From Candidatus Omnitrophota bacterium (GTDB lineage: Bacteria > Omnitrophota > Gorgyraeia > Duberdicusellales > 4484-171): a stretch of 18,146 nt of DNA. This document shows positions 7,836 through 15,463 of this stretch, in pieces (position 1 is the first letter of the stretch; each line of letters starts with the position of its first letter). The notes beneath the pieces were generated by a model. The model made no database searches. It was not told where the DNA came from and saw only the letters and a program-made list of their open reading frames with translations. The translations under genes and the position numbers were made by a program. Location of the stretch: the NCBI GenBank assembly GCA_003644405.1, contig QNCE01000017.1:1-18146 (forward strand), in the 5' to 3' direction.

Positions 7836-8287
7836 AAGTTACAGTAATACTTCTTTCTACCCTATTTGGTATAGGCTATCTTCCTATCTTAGGGGGTACA
7901 TTTGCTTCTTTGGCAGGAGTTTTTACATTTATTCTTTTTTTTAAAAGCAATCTTTCATTTTTCCTCTTTACCCTCATAACTATTTTTATAAGCTTCCCTC
8001 TCTCTAGTTGGGGAGAAAGGATTTTTGAAAAGAAAGATGCTAAAGAAATTGTAATTGATGATTTCTCAGGGATGCTTATAAGCTTACTCTTCTTACCTAA
8101 AAAGGGGCCATTCATCTTTTTGGCTTTTTTGCTTTTCAGATTATTTGATTTTTTAAAGATATATCCTGCGAATAAGTTAGAGAAATTAAAAGGGGGGCTC
8201 GGTATTGTGGGAGATGATTTGTGTGCAGGAATATATACAAATATTTTCCTTCACGTTTTTAAATTTATCTTAAAGATTTCCTCATAG
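7802..8287 (+). CDS. pgpA: Phosphatidylglycerophosphatase A
   Basis: PgpA removes the phosphate from phosphatidylglycerol phosphate, completing phosphatidylglycerol synthesis after PgsA. Family motifs are GIGYLPILGGTFASL, the metal-site segment KKDAKEIVIDDFSG, LFRLFDFLKIYPAN and GGLGIVGDDLCAGIYTN. Several hydrophobic helices are present. The frame opens upstream at a GTG (7757), but the extra 15 residues (VYCRSYSFF...) do not look like PgpA. The ATG at 7802 has GGAG at 7788-7791 ten nt upstream, so I start there, giving 161 residues, normal for the family. The usual DE of the signature reads DD here. The 3' end overlaps the convergent thpR by 37 bp. Confidence 0.9.
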   Translation: MGKQKTYKNFLKVTVILLSTLFGIGYLPILGGTFASLAGVFTFILFFKSNLSFFLFTLITIFISFPLSSWGERIFEKKDAKEIVIDDFSGMLISLLFLPKKGPFIFLAFLLFRLFDFLKIYPANKLEKLKGGLGIVGDDLCAGIYTNIFLHVFKFILKISS

Positions 8288-8799
8288 ATTGGCCCTCGAG
8301 ATGTTAAGATACTTTTAAAAAAGACGATTTCTCTAATGAAGAAACTTCTTTCTATTTTTATGTTTTTAATTCGTCTAAACAAACAATCTAGGTTCTTTTT
8401 GCTCCTAAAACGCGCTATAGTAATGTGAGATTTAAATCTTTCTTCCTTTTTAAAGCCAATTTCTTCTAATTTTTCTTCTAAAGTTAGCGAAATACTTCTT
8501 AAATAATCCTCTTGGTCCGTAGAAATAAAAAATACACGAGGTTTTTTTTCATTGGGGAAGAAGCCAAACTCTTTTAGATTTACATTGACAGAAGAAAAAT
8601 TAGTTCCTATATTTTCTAAGATTTCTTTAACCTTACTGACAACTGCTTCTTGTATTTCTCCTAGAAACTTAAGGGTTATATGAAGATTGGTTGGTTCTAC
8701 CCATTTCGCATCTAGATGGCAGTCTTTTAGCTTATCTTGGGTTTCTGCTATACTCTCTTTTATTTCCAAAGGTAAAGGAAAAGCGATAAAAGTTCTCAT
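8251..8799 (-). CDS. thpR: RNA 2',3'-cyclic phosphodiesterase (ThpR/LigT, 2H superfamily)
   Basis: This 182-residue member of the 2H phosphoesterase family was formerly named 2'-5' RNA ligase. The two catalytic HxTx motifs are visible: HITL at residues 40-43 and HITI at 125-128. The N terminus MRTFIAFPLP is typical. It hydrolyses 2',3'-cyclic phosphate ends of RNA; the physiological substrate in bacteria is not well defined. The start overlaps the cinA stop by 4 nt, so the two form a minus-strand pair. cinA-thpR neighbourhood is common near pgsA and recA in other bacteria; here the pair is inverted relative to pgsA. The 3' end runs into pgpA. Confidence 0.93.
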   Translation of the reverse strand: MRTFIAFPLPLEIKESIAETQDKLKDCHLDAKWVEPTNLHITLKFLGEIQEAVVSKVKEILENIGTNFSSVNVNLKEFGFFPNEKKPRVFFISTDQEDYLRSISLTLEEKLEEIGFKKEERFKSHITIARFRSKKNLDCLFRRIKNIKIERSFFIREIVFFKSILTSRGPIYEEIFKINLKT

Positions 8800-9257
8800 T
8801 CTAAATTATTTAGGATAAATTCTATTAAGGCATAGCTAGCCTTTCTTCTAATTTCTTCTCGTGAGCCAGAAACTTTTTTTCTTTTAGTTACTGTTTTTAT
8901 ACCTTTAGTTAAACCTAAATACACTACTCCTCGCATTCCTTTCTTTGCTTTAGGTCCAGCAAAACCAACAATAGAAGCTCCTAAGTCTGTACCAAGCATA
9001 CTTTTTACTTTTTTAGACAAAATCTTAGCTATTTTTTCTGATACACCCTGGGTAGGGTTTAGGATAGTATAAGGGATATTAAACAATTTGTGTTTTGCCT
9101 GTAGAGAATAGGCTACTACTCCTAATTTAAAAAATTTTGAGCTACCAGGAATTTTAGTAAGAAGATAAGAGAGGTAACCTCCACTCATTGATTCTGCTAC
9201 TGCTATGGTTTTCTTTCTTTTTTTAAGATAATTTACTAGAATTTTTAGCTTTTCCAT
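8796..9257 (-). CDS. Stand-alone CinA C-terminal domain protein (PncC-like NMN amidohydrolase)
   Basis: This 153-residue protein is only the CinA C-terminal (PncC) domain; the N-terminal MoCF-like domain of full CinA is absent and there is no room for it upstream. Visible motifs are AVAESMSGGYLSYLL at 19-33 (catalytic Ser in ESxxGG), VVAYS at 47-51 followed by Lys55, and GFAGP at 98-102. The family converts nicotinamide mononucleotide to nicotinic acid mononucleotide in NAD recycling. The usual GGxxxKPvGtV stretch after GxAGP is altered to AKKGMRGVV, so activity is likely but not certain. An extended -10 box lies just before the ATG. Confidence 0.88.
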   Translation of the reverse strand: MEKLKILVNYLKKRKKTIAVAESMSGGYLSYLLTKIPGSSKFFKLGVVAYSLQAKHKLFNIPYTILNPTQGVSEKIAKILSKKVKSMLGTDLGASIVGFAGPKAKKGMRGVVYLGLTKGIKTVTKRKKVSGSREEIRRKASYALIEFILNNLE

Positions 9258-9267
9258 CTTCGTAAAT

Positions 9268-9276
9268 ATTTTACCA
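9268..9276 (-). promoter_or_regulatory. Extended -10 promoter for cinA-thpR
   Basis: On the minus strand TGGTAAAAT (extended -10, TGnTAAAAT) ends 10 nt before the ATG at 9257. A weak -35 (TTAAAA) sits about 16 nt upstream. The predicted transcript would start 3-4 nt before the start codon, so it is near-leaderless, and only a weak AAG precedes the ATG. Confidence 0.5.
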
Positions 9277-9328
9277 AAGAGTAAATTCTTTTTAATTTTT
9301 TTCTTTATTTTTTACTAATTTATGTTAG

Positions 9329-9334
9329 TATAGA
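9329..9334 (+). promoter_or_regulatory. Possible -10 box for the suf-gcv-lip operon
   Basis: TATAGA lies 22 nt before the sufC ATG in the 99-bp divergent gap between cinA and sufC. No convincing -35 is seen 16-18 nt upstream in this T-rich stretch. The implied leader of about 16 nt has no clear Shine-Dalgarno sequence. A promoter must exist in this gap because the genes diverge here, but this exact box is uncertain. Confidence 0.35.
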
Positions 9335-9356
9335 TTTTCCTGCAAGACAACTAAAA

Positions 9357-10073
9357 ATGCCTGAATATGTTCTTCAAGTAAAAAATCTAACTGTCCAAGC
9401 CAACCAGAAGGTAATTTTAAAAGACATAAACTTGGATATAGAGAAGAATTCTACGGTTATTCTTTTTGGACCTAACGGAAGCGGAAAGTCTGCTCTTATT
9501 AAGACAATTGTTGGGATAAGTGGGTATAAAATAGTAAAGGGAGATATTTTCTTTGAAGGGAAGAGTATTAAGGACTTACCTATTCATGAGAGAGCTAGAC
9601 TAGGAATAGGGATTATGTTTCAGCATTCTCCAAAAGTAAGGGGGGTAAGGTTAGAGCAGATTGCTCACTTTTTGACTTCCCAGGAGGAGAAGATAAAGAG
9701 TTTGGCGTCTCAGCTTCATCTAGATAAGATATTTCACCGTGAGCTTAACTTTGATTTTTCTGGGGGAGAGATGAAACGTTCTGAGTTATTTCAGATAATC
9801 CTTCAACAGCCTAAACTTCTTCTCCTTGACGAACCAGAGTCAGGTGTGGATTTAGAAAATATCTCTCTTATGGGGAGTATTTTAGATTCCTTCCTTAAAG
9901 AACAGAAACCAGCTTCTTTAATTATCACACATACTGGCTACATCCTTGATTACATCCAAGCTACTACAGGATGGGTAATGATAGATGGGGCTATTCACTG
10001 TATAGGCCATCCTCGAGAGATTTTTGAAACTATAAGAAAGTTTGGTTATGAAAGGTATAGAAAGTGTCTATGA
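9357..10073 (+). CDS. sufC: Fe-S cluster assembly ATPase SufC (SmsC-like)
   Basis: This 238-residue ABC-type ATPase is a cytosolic partner of SufB-type scaffolds in Fe-S cluster assembly. It shows Walker A GPNGSGKS at 38-45, Q-loop Gln89, signature FSGGE at 134-138, Walker B LLLLDEP at 154-160 and the H-loop His192. EPESGVDLENI after Walker B is the SufC form, and from memory is closest to archaeal and minimal-system versions. It has no membrane partner gene. The next gene starts at its stop codon and encodes the SufB-like scaffold. No sufS, sufU, sufD or sufE is adjacent, which fits a two-component SMS (SUF-like minimal system). It heads an eight-gene operon ending in lipA. Confidence 0.93.
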   Translation: MPEYVLQVKNLTVQANQKVILKDINLDIEKNSTVILFGPNGSGKSALIKTIVGISGYKIVKGDIFFEGKSIKDLPIHERARLGIGIMFQHSPKVRGVRLEQIAHFLTSQEEKIKSLASQLHLDKIFHRELNFDFSGGEMKRSELFQIILQQPKLLLLDEPESGVDLENISLMGSILDSFLKEQKPASLIITHTGYILDYIQATTGWVMIDGAIHCIGHPREIFETIRKFGYERYRKCL

Positions 10074-11167
10074 GAAACTTAGATAAAAAATTAGATGAAA
10101 AAGAGATTCAATCCTTAGCTAACGCAGGGTTAGATATTAGTGAGAAGGAACGCATAGCTTCTTTCCTCCAGAGCGATGATGAAATTTTAATATCCAAAAC
10201 TTTGAACCCTGGAGTAGAGATACTCCCTATTGAGGAAGCATTAGAAAAGTATCCTTGGAGTAGTAAGTTTTATGGTAAATCTTTTCAAATTCTAGAAAAA
10301 GATTTTCCTAAAGATACTAAGGGAGGATACTTTATCTGGGTTAAAAAAGGAGTACATACTTACTTTCCTATTCAGGCTTGTCTTTTTTTGAAGAAAAGAA
10401 AGTTTTTTCAGAAAGTTCATAATCTAATTATTGCTGAAGAAGGAGCTAAAGTCTACATTATTACAGGTTGTACCGTTTCCTATGCTTCCCAAGAGCCCCA
10501 TCATTTAGGAATTTCTGAATTTTTTGCTAAAAAAGGAGCCTACATTAACTTTACTATGATTCACTCTTGGAAAGAGGATACTATGGTAGAACCCGAAAGC
10601 ATTGCTATCTTAGAGGAGGGAGCTACTTTTTTATCTAATTACATATGTTTACATCCTGTGCGTAAAGTTAGTATGTATCCTACCGCAGTTCTTTTAGGAA
10701 GCAATTCCAAAGCTAGATTTACTTCTCTCCTTTTAGCTAGCAGGGATTCCTTCCAAGATATAGGTTCAAGAGTTATCTTTAGAGCTCCTCAAACTTCTGC
10801 AGAGGTTATCTCTCGAGGGGTAAGTACAGGAGGAAAGATTATTGCCCGTGGACATCTTAAAGCAGAGAGTCCTCAAGTCAAGGCTCATTTAGAATGTCGA
10901 GGACTTCTTCTTTCTTCTCAAGGAGTAATTCATGCTATTCCTGAATTGGAGACAAATTATCAAGATGTAGATATCTCTCATGAAGCAGCTATTGGTAAAA
11001 TTAGCAAAGATGAAATTGAATACCTAGCTTCTAGGGGATTATCTAGAGAAGAAGCTACTGGGGTGATTATTCGTGGGTTTATGGATACAGAGATTCTTTC
11101 TTTACCCCAGGTTTTAAAGAAAGAGATAGATAATCTTACCGATCAGACAGTTAAGAAAGGTTTTTAA
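10070..11167 (+). CDS. SufB/SufD family Fe-S scaffold (SmsB-like)
   Basis: With the ATG at 10070 (overlapping the sufC stop as ATGA) the protein has 365 residues; a GTG at 10064 would add two. It carries the SufBD beta-helix core and the C-terminal signature SHEAAIGKISKDEIEYLASRGLS. It is about 100 residues shorter than E. coli SufB (about 495), mainly at the N terminus. By hand alignment, HLECRGLLLSSQGVIHAIPEL matches the E. coli SufB segment holding the essential Cys405; that position reads Gly here, while the Cys ten residues upstream is kept (Cys276 from the ATG). It may be a SufB-type scaffold of the minimal SmsCB kind or a SufD-like protein. As the only such gene here, I favour SmsB. 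Confidence 0.85.
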   Translation: MRNLDKKLDEKEIQSLANAGLDISEKERIASFLQSDDEILISKTLNPGVEILPIEEALEKYPWSSKFYGKSFQILEKDFPKDTKGGYFIWVKKGVHTYFPIQACLFLKKRKFFQKVHNLIIAEEGAKVYIITGCTVSYASQEPHHLGISEFFAKKGAYINFTMIHSWKEDTMVEPESIAILEEGATFLSNYICLHPVRKVSMYPTAVLLGSNSKARFTSLLLASRDSFQDIGSRVIFRAPQTSAEVISRGVSTGGKIIARGHLKAESPQVKAHLECRGLLLSSQGVIHAIPELETNYQDVDISHEAAIGKISKDEIEYLASRGLSREEATGVIIRGFMDTEILSLPQVLKKEIDNLTDQTVKKGF

Positions 11168-11188
11168 TTTAGGAGTTAATTGTTATCT

Positions 11189-12277
11189 ATGCTAAAAACC
11201 CCTGTTTATCCCAGACACTGCGAGAAGACTTCCAAGATTGTTAACTTTAGCGGTTGGGCACTCCCCTTAGAGTATGAGAGTATTCTTAAAGAAGCAAGAT
11301 GCGCTCGCACTAACTGTGTGTTATTTGATATATCTCACATGGGTAGATTTATCATTGAAGGAGAGGGAAGAGAAAATTTTCTTCAGAAACTTACTACTAA
11401 TGATATTTCTAAACTAAAAACATTTTCTCTTCAGTATAATCTTTTTACTACACCTGAGGGTACAATAATTGATGATTTTATAGTTTACAACTTGGGTGAT
11501 AAGTTTTTATGTGTAGTTAACGCTTCTAATCGAGAGAAGGACTTCAGATGGCTTAAAAGTAATAGTCAAAGAGTAGTAATTAAGGATGAAACCTTTAATA
11601 CTGCCTTCTTTTCCTTACAAGGACCTTTGGCTTGGAAAGTGATGCAGAAGGTAGTTGGAGATTCTCTAAGTGAGCTTAGATATATGCATTTTTTAACCAA
11701 GAAAGTAGATGGGATTGATTTAATTATTTCTCGAAGTGGATATACGGGAGAAGATGGATTTGAGATATATCTACCTAAAGAGAGAGCTATTCCCTTCTGG
11801 GATTTGATTATGGAGAAGGGGAAAGAATTTGGTCTTACTTTAGCAGGTTTGGGCTCAAGAGATATTTTACGGATAGAAGCAGGTTATCCTCTTTACGGAA
11901 ATGATATAAGTGAATCTACCAATCCTTTTCAAGCTTCTCTAGATTGGGTAGTAAAGCTAAAGAGTAAGGATTTTGTGGGTAAAGAGAGTCTGGTAAAAAT
12001 TTTGCAGGAGGGAATAAAAAGAAAGAGGGTAGGATTTATTATGCAGGAAAGAGGGTTTCCTCGTAAAGGCTATCCTATCTTTGATTCTTCTCAAGAGATG
12101 ATTGGAGAGGTAACTAGTGGAGCTTACTCTCCTAACTTAGATGTTTTTATAGGGATGGGGTATATAAAGACTGAATTTGCCTGCAGTGGTACCCCTATAA
12201 AGGTAAAAGTAAGAGATAAATTCTATCGAGGGGAAGTAAAGGACTTACCATTCATTAAGTATAAGTATTATCGATAG
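11189..12277 (+). CDS. gcvT: Glycine cleavage system T protein (aminomethyltransferase)
   Basis: This 362-residue protein transfers the methylene group from the aminomethyl-lipoyl arm of GcvH to tetrahydrofolate, releasing ammonia. Family features are YPRHCEK and NFSGWALPLEYESILKEA at the N terminus, FDISHMGRF, SRSGYTGEDGFEIYLP and NPFQASLDWVVKL. The frame also opens at TTG 11180. I choose ATG 11189 because MLKTPVYPRH matches the usual GcvT start, although AGGAG (11171-11175) is then 13 nt away; from the TTG the same site would be only 4 nt away. It lies 21 nt after the sufB-like gene, with no terminator or riboswitch between them. Confidence 0.96.
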   Translation: MLKTPVYPRHCEKTSKIVNFSGWALPLEYESILKEARCARTNCVLFDISHMGRFIIEGEGRENFLQKLTTNDISKLKTFSLQYNLFTTPEGTIIDDFIVYNLGDKFLCVVNASNREKDFRWLKSNSQRVVIKDETFNTAFFSLQGPLAWKVMQKVVGDSLSELRYMHFLTKKVDGIDLIISRSGYTGEDGFEIYLPKERAIPFWDLIMEKGKEFGLTLAGLGSRDILRIEAGYPLYGNDISESTNPFQASLDWVVKLKSKDFVGKESLVKILQEGIKRKRVGFIMQERGFPRKGYPIFDSSQEMIGEVTSGAYSPNLDVFIGMGYIKTEFACSGTPIKVKVRDKFYRGEVKDLPFIKYKYYR

Positions 12278-12283
12278 AGGAGG
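12276..12283 (+). promoter_or_regulatory. Strong ribosome-binding site of gcvH
   Basis: AGAGGAGG ends 5 nt before the ATG at 12289. This is the best Shine-Dalgarno sequence in the window. It decides for ATG 12289 over the GTG at 12286, which would be only 2 nt away. It also overlaps the gcvT stop codon. It suggests that gcvH, the carrier subunit needed in excess, is translated strongly. Confidence 0.8.
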
Positions 12284-12288
12284 TAGTG

Positions 12289-12666
12289 ATGGCGGATAGA
12301 TTTTTTACTAAAACCCATGAGTGGGTAAGGTTAGAGGATGATAGTGCCTTTATAGGAATTACTGATTATGCACAAAAAGAGTTAGGAGATATAGTATTTG
12401 TGGAGTTACCTTCGGTGGGAGAGAAACTTACTCAGTTTTCTCGCTTTGGTACAATAGAATCTACCAAAGCAGCTAGTGAGTTATATTCTCCTCTTAGTGG
12501 GGAGGTGACTGAAGTAAATAATGATTTAGTTAACCACCCTGAGTGGGTAAATCAAGACCCCTACGGCAAAGGATGGATGGTAAAGATAAAGGTAGATAAC
12601 AGAGATGAGATAGCTAACCTTTTAGATGAGGCTACCTATAAAAATCTAATAGAAAAAGAAGCTTAA
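12289..12666 (+). CDS. gcvH: Glycine cleavage system H protein (lipoyl carrier)
   Basis: This 125-residue GcvH has the normal length. It carries the lipoyl-lysine motif GTIESTKAASELYSP, with the modified lysine at residue 60 counted from ATG 12289. Flanking family segments are THEWVRLEDD, IGITDYAQKELGDIVFVELP and NPYGKGW-like DPYGKGWMVKI. The lipoyl arm shuttles the aminomethyl group between the P, T and L proteins. In LipM-type lipoate pathways GcvH is also the protein on which octanoate is first loaded and then sulfurated, so its placement with lipM-like and lipA genes is meaningful. Confidence 0.97.
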   Translation: MADRFFTKTHEWVRLEDDSAFIGITDYAQKELGDIVFVELPSVGEKLTQFSRFGTIESTKAASELYSPLSGEVTEVNNDLVNHPEWVNQDPYGKGWMVKIKVDNRDEIANLLDEATYKNLIEKEA

Positions 12667-12668
12667 AT

Positions 12669-14012
12669 ATGCCTTATATCCTTAATACTCCTTCCCAAAT
12701 TAAAGAAATGTTAGAAGTAGTGGGTTTGCACTCTTTAGAAGAGCTTTTTTCTCATCTTCCTCCTTCAGTAAGGATTAAAGGGCACCTTTCTTTGCCTTCA
12801 GGGTTAAGTGAGGAGGAACTAATCCGGGTAGTTAAAAGACTGGCTAAAAAGAATAAGTCTCTCAGTAATTTCAATTCTTTCTTAGGAGGGGGAATTTACC
12901 CTCACTATATCCCTTCTCCTTTAAATCACCTTATAGGGAGGGCAGAGTTTTACACTGCTTATACTCCCTACCAGGCAGAGGCTTCTCAAGGTATTTTACA
13001 GGCTATTTTTGAGTACCAAACCTACATATGTCTTTTGACAGGAATGGAGGTCAGCAATGCTTCTCTCTATGACGGAGCTACTAGCTTAGCAGAAGCAGTG
13101 CTTATGAGTTTGCGTATTAAGAAAAGAAGTAAAGTTTTAGTTTGCGAGAGTATTCATCCGGAGTACCGAGCTACCCTGCGTACCTATCTTAAAGGTTTTG
13201 ATTTCTTAGTAGAAGAGATTAAGTTTAACCGCTATGGATTTTTGGATTTGGATATTCTTAAAGAAAAAATAGACGATGAGGTAGCTTGCTTATGTATCCA
13301 GAGCCCTAACTTTTTTGGATTAATTGAAGATTTAGAAAGTATAAGCGAGGTAGTAAAGGGGAAGGAAATTTTAGTTATTTTAGTAACCAATCCTGTATCT
13401 TTAGCTATCCTTAAAGAACCTGCTAAGTTAGGGGTTGATATCGTCTGTGGGGAAGGTCAAATTTTAGGAAGAGCTTGTGCTTGGGGAGGAGAAACCTTTG
13501 GCTGGCTTGCTACTAAAAGAGATTACTTAAGGCAGCTCCCTGGCAGAATCGTGGGAAAAACTATTGATCGAGAAGGGAAAGAAAGTTTTTGCCTTACCCT
13601 TCAAACGAGAGAGCAGCATATACGGAGAGAGAAGGCTACTAGTAATATCTGCTCTATTCATTCCTTGAATGCTATAGCAGGAGCAATTTACCTTTCTTTA
13701 TTAGGGAAGGAAGGGTTAAAAAAAGTCGCTTTATACTCTTTAAATTTAGCTCATTACTTTTATCAGTGCTTACAGGATATAAAAGAGATTAAATTAGTTT
13801 TCCCTTCGTCGTTCTTTAATGAATTTGTTTGGCAGGTAAACGACTCTTACCAGGTATGGGAGGCTCTTTACCGTAAGAATATTATTCCCGGACTAATTTT
13901 AGAGAAATTTTATCCTCAACTTAAAGATTGCATCTTAAGCTCATGTACTGAGATAAAAACCAAAGAAGAGATAGATGATTTTGTAAGGTGTTTAAAGGAA
14001 GTAATTAGATGA
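12669..14012 (+). CDS. gcvPA: Glycine dehydrogenase (decarboxylating) subunit 1 (P protein, alpha)
   Basis: This 447-residue N-terminal half of split glycine decarboxylase corresponds to the first half of the single-chain P protein. Typical segments are SFLGGGIYPHYIPSPLNHLI, YTPYQAEASQGILQAIFEYQ and LTGMEVSNASLYDGATSLAEA. This subunit has the aminotransferase-like fold but not the PLP lysine, which is on the partner. It forms an alpha2beta2 enzyme that decarboxylates glycine and passes the aminomethyl group to GcvH. It begins 2 nt after gcvH with only a poor purine-rich ribosome-binding site, and overlaps gcvPB by ATGA. Confidence 0.97.
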   Translation: MPYILNTPSQIKEMLEVVGLHSLEELFSHLPPSVRIKGHLSLPSGLSEEELIRVVKRLAKKNKSLSNFNSFLGGGIYPHYIPSPLNHLIGRAEFYTAYTPYQAEASQGILQAIFEYQTYICLLTGMEVSNASLYDGATSLAEAVLMSLRIKKRSKVLVCESIHPEYRATLRTYLKGFDFLVEEIKFNRYGFLDLDILKEKIDDEVACLCIQSPNFFGLIEDLESISEVVKGKEILVILVTNPVSLAILKEPAKLGVDIVCGEGQILGRACAWGGETFGWLATKRDYLRQLPGRIVGKTIDREGKESFCLTLQTREQHIRREKATSNICSIHSLNAIAGAIYLSLLGKEGLKKVALYSLNLAHYFYQCLQDIKEIKLVFPSSFFNEFVWQVNDSYQVWEALYRKNIIPGLILEKFYPQLKDCILSSCTEIKTKEEIDDFVRCLKEVIR

Positions 14013-15463
14013 AAGAGAAAATTATTTTTCAAAAATCTCAAAAGGGAAGATTTACTGATTACGTAACTAATCCGCAGATTTCTATTTTTCCACCTTCCCA
14101 TTTTATACCTCAAAAGTTGTTAAGAGAAGATTTAAATTTACCCTCTCTGGGAGAGGGAGAGGTAGTAAGACATTATACCAACCTTTCTAGGTTGAATTAC
14201 TGTGTAGATACAAATTTTTATCCTCTTGGTTCCTGTACAATGAAGTATAACCCTAAGGTTAATGAAGACTTAGCTAATTTAGAGGAGTTTCTCCATATTC
14301 ATCCTTATCAGAAGGAGGAGGATATTCAAGGAACTTTAGAACTCCTCTATAATCTAGAGAAACTATTATGTGAGATTACGGGAATGGAGCGATTTAGCTT
14401 CCAGCCTAGTGCAGGAGCGCATGGAGAACTAACCGGCATGCTTATAGTTAAAGCCTTTCATTCTCTAAAAAGGGAGAAGCGATTTAAAGTAATTATCCCC
14501 GATTCTTCCCACGGCACAAATCCTGCCACTGCAAGTATGTGTGGGTATCAAGTAGTGGTGGTAGAGAGTACGAAAGAAGGGCTGGTGGATATAGATAAGT
14601 TAAGGAAATTAATGGATTCATCCACCGCAGGTATAATGCTTACTTGTCCTAATACCTTAGGTATATTTGAGGAGAAGATTTTAGATATCAGAGAAATCGT
14701 CCATCGTCAGGGAGGCCTACTTTATTACGACGGAGCAAATTTTAATGCTCTCTTAGGAATAACCAAGCCTTCTCTTATGGGATTTGATATTGTTCATCTT
14801 AACCTCCATAAAACGTTTTCTACACCTCATGGGAGCGGAGGTCCAGGAGCAGGAGCAGTAGGGGTAAGAAAAGACCTTGTTCCTTTTTTACCTGTGCCTT
14901 TGGTAGATAAGAAAAACGATTACTACTATCTAAATTATGACTTGAAACACTCCATTGGCAAGGTGCGTTCTTTCTACGGAAATTTTCCTGTATTGGTAAA
15001 AACTTACGCTTATCTTTTACGATTGGGCAAAGAAGGTTTAGTTAGGGTGGCACATAATTCTGTTCTAAATGCTAACTACATCAGAGAGAAACTAAGGGAT
15101 AATTACCAGCTAGCTTCTTCCAAGAGATGTATGCATGAGGTGGTTTTTTCTTGTAAAGATAAAAAGGAAGAGTATGGAGTTACTGCTTTAGATCTTGCTA
15201 AGCGACTTCTTGATTATGGAATTCATCCTCCTACTATGTATTTTCCTCTCGTAGTTAAAGAAGCTCTAATGATTGAACCCACCGAAACAGAGAGTAAAGA
15301 GACCTTAGATTATTTTATTGAGGTTATGAAGAGGATAGATCAGGAAGCTAAGACCAAACCTTCTGTTTTAAAAGATGCTCCCCATACCACTTTTACTAAG
15401 AGAGTAGATGAAGTTTCCGCTGCTCGTAATCCAGTTTTAAAATGGGAAGAATATGGCGAGTAA
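14009..15463 (+). CDS. gcvPB: Glycine dehydrogenase (decarboxylating) subunit 2 (P protein, beta)
   Basis: This 484-residue C-terminal half of the split P protein carries the pyridoxal-phosphate site: LNLHKTFSTPHGSGGPG, with Lys268 as the expected Schiff-base lysine. Other family segments are YPLGSCTMKYNPK and SAGAHGELTGMLI. The length is normal for the family (about 480-490). An AAAGGAA (13994-14000) lies 8 nt before the ATG. The split gcvPA/gcvPB form, rather than a fused gcvP, is the arrangement found in Firmicutes, Thermotogae and archaea. The 3' end overlaps the lipM-like gene by 22 nt. Confidence 0.98.
   Translation: MKEKIIFQKSQKGRFTDYVTNPQISIFPPSHFIPQKLLREDLNLPSLGEGEVVRHYTNLSRLNYCVDTNFYPLGSCTMKYNPKVNEDLANLEEFLHIHPYQKEEDIQGTLELLYNLEKLLCEITGMERFSFQPSAGAHGELTGMLIVKAFHSLKREKRFKVIIPDSSHGTNPATASMCGYQVVVVESTKEGLVDIDKLRKLMDSSTAGIMLTCPNTLGIFEEKILDIREIVHRQGGLLYYDGANFNALLGITKPSLMGFDIVHLNLHKTFSTPHGSGGPGAGAVGVRKDLVPFLPVPLVDKKNDYYYLNYDLKHSIGKVRSFYGNFPVLVKTYAYLLRLGKEGLVRVAHNSVLNANYIREKLRDNYQLASSKRCMHEVVFSCKDKKEEYGVTALDLAKRLLDYGIHPPTMYFPLVVKEALMIEPTETESKETLDYFIEVMKRIDQEAKTKPSVLKDAPHTTFTKRVDEVSAARNPVLKWEEYGE

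Noticed and set aside
8337..8372. GAAG-aaa-CTTC followed by T-rich DNA as a pgpA terminator
   Set aside because: The stem is only 4 bp and the T-rich stretch is interrupted; it lies inside thpR on the opposite strand.
11160..11190. A glycine riboswitch before gcvT
   Set aside because: Only 21 nt separate the sufB-like stop and the gcvT ATG, far too short for a riboswitch aptamer, and no glycine-aptamer motif is seen before sufC either.
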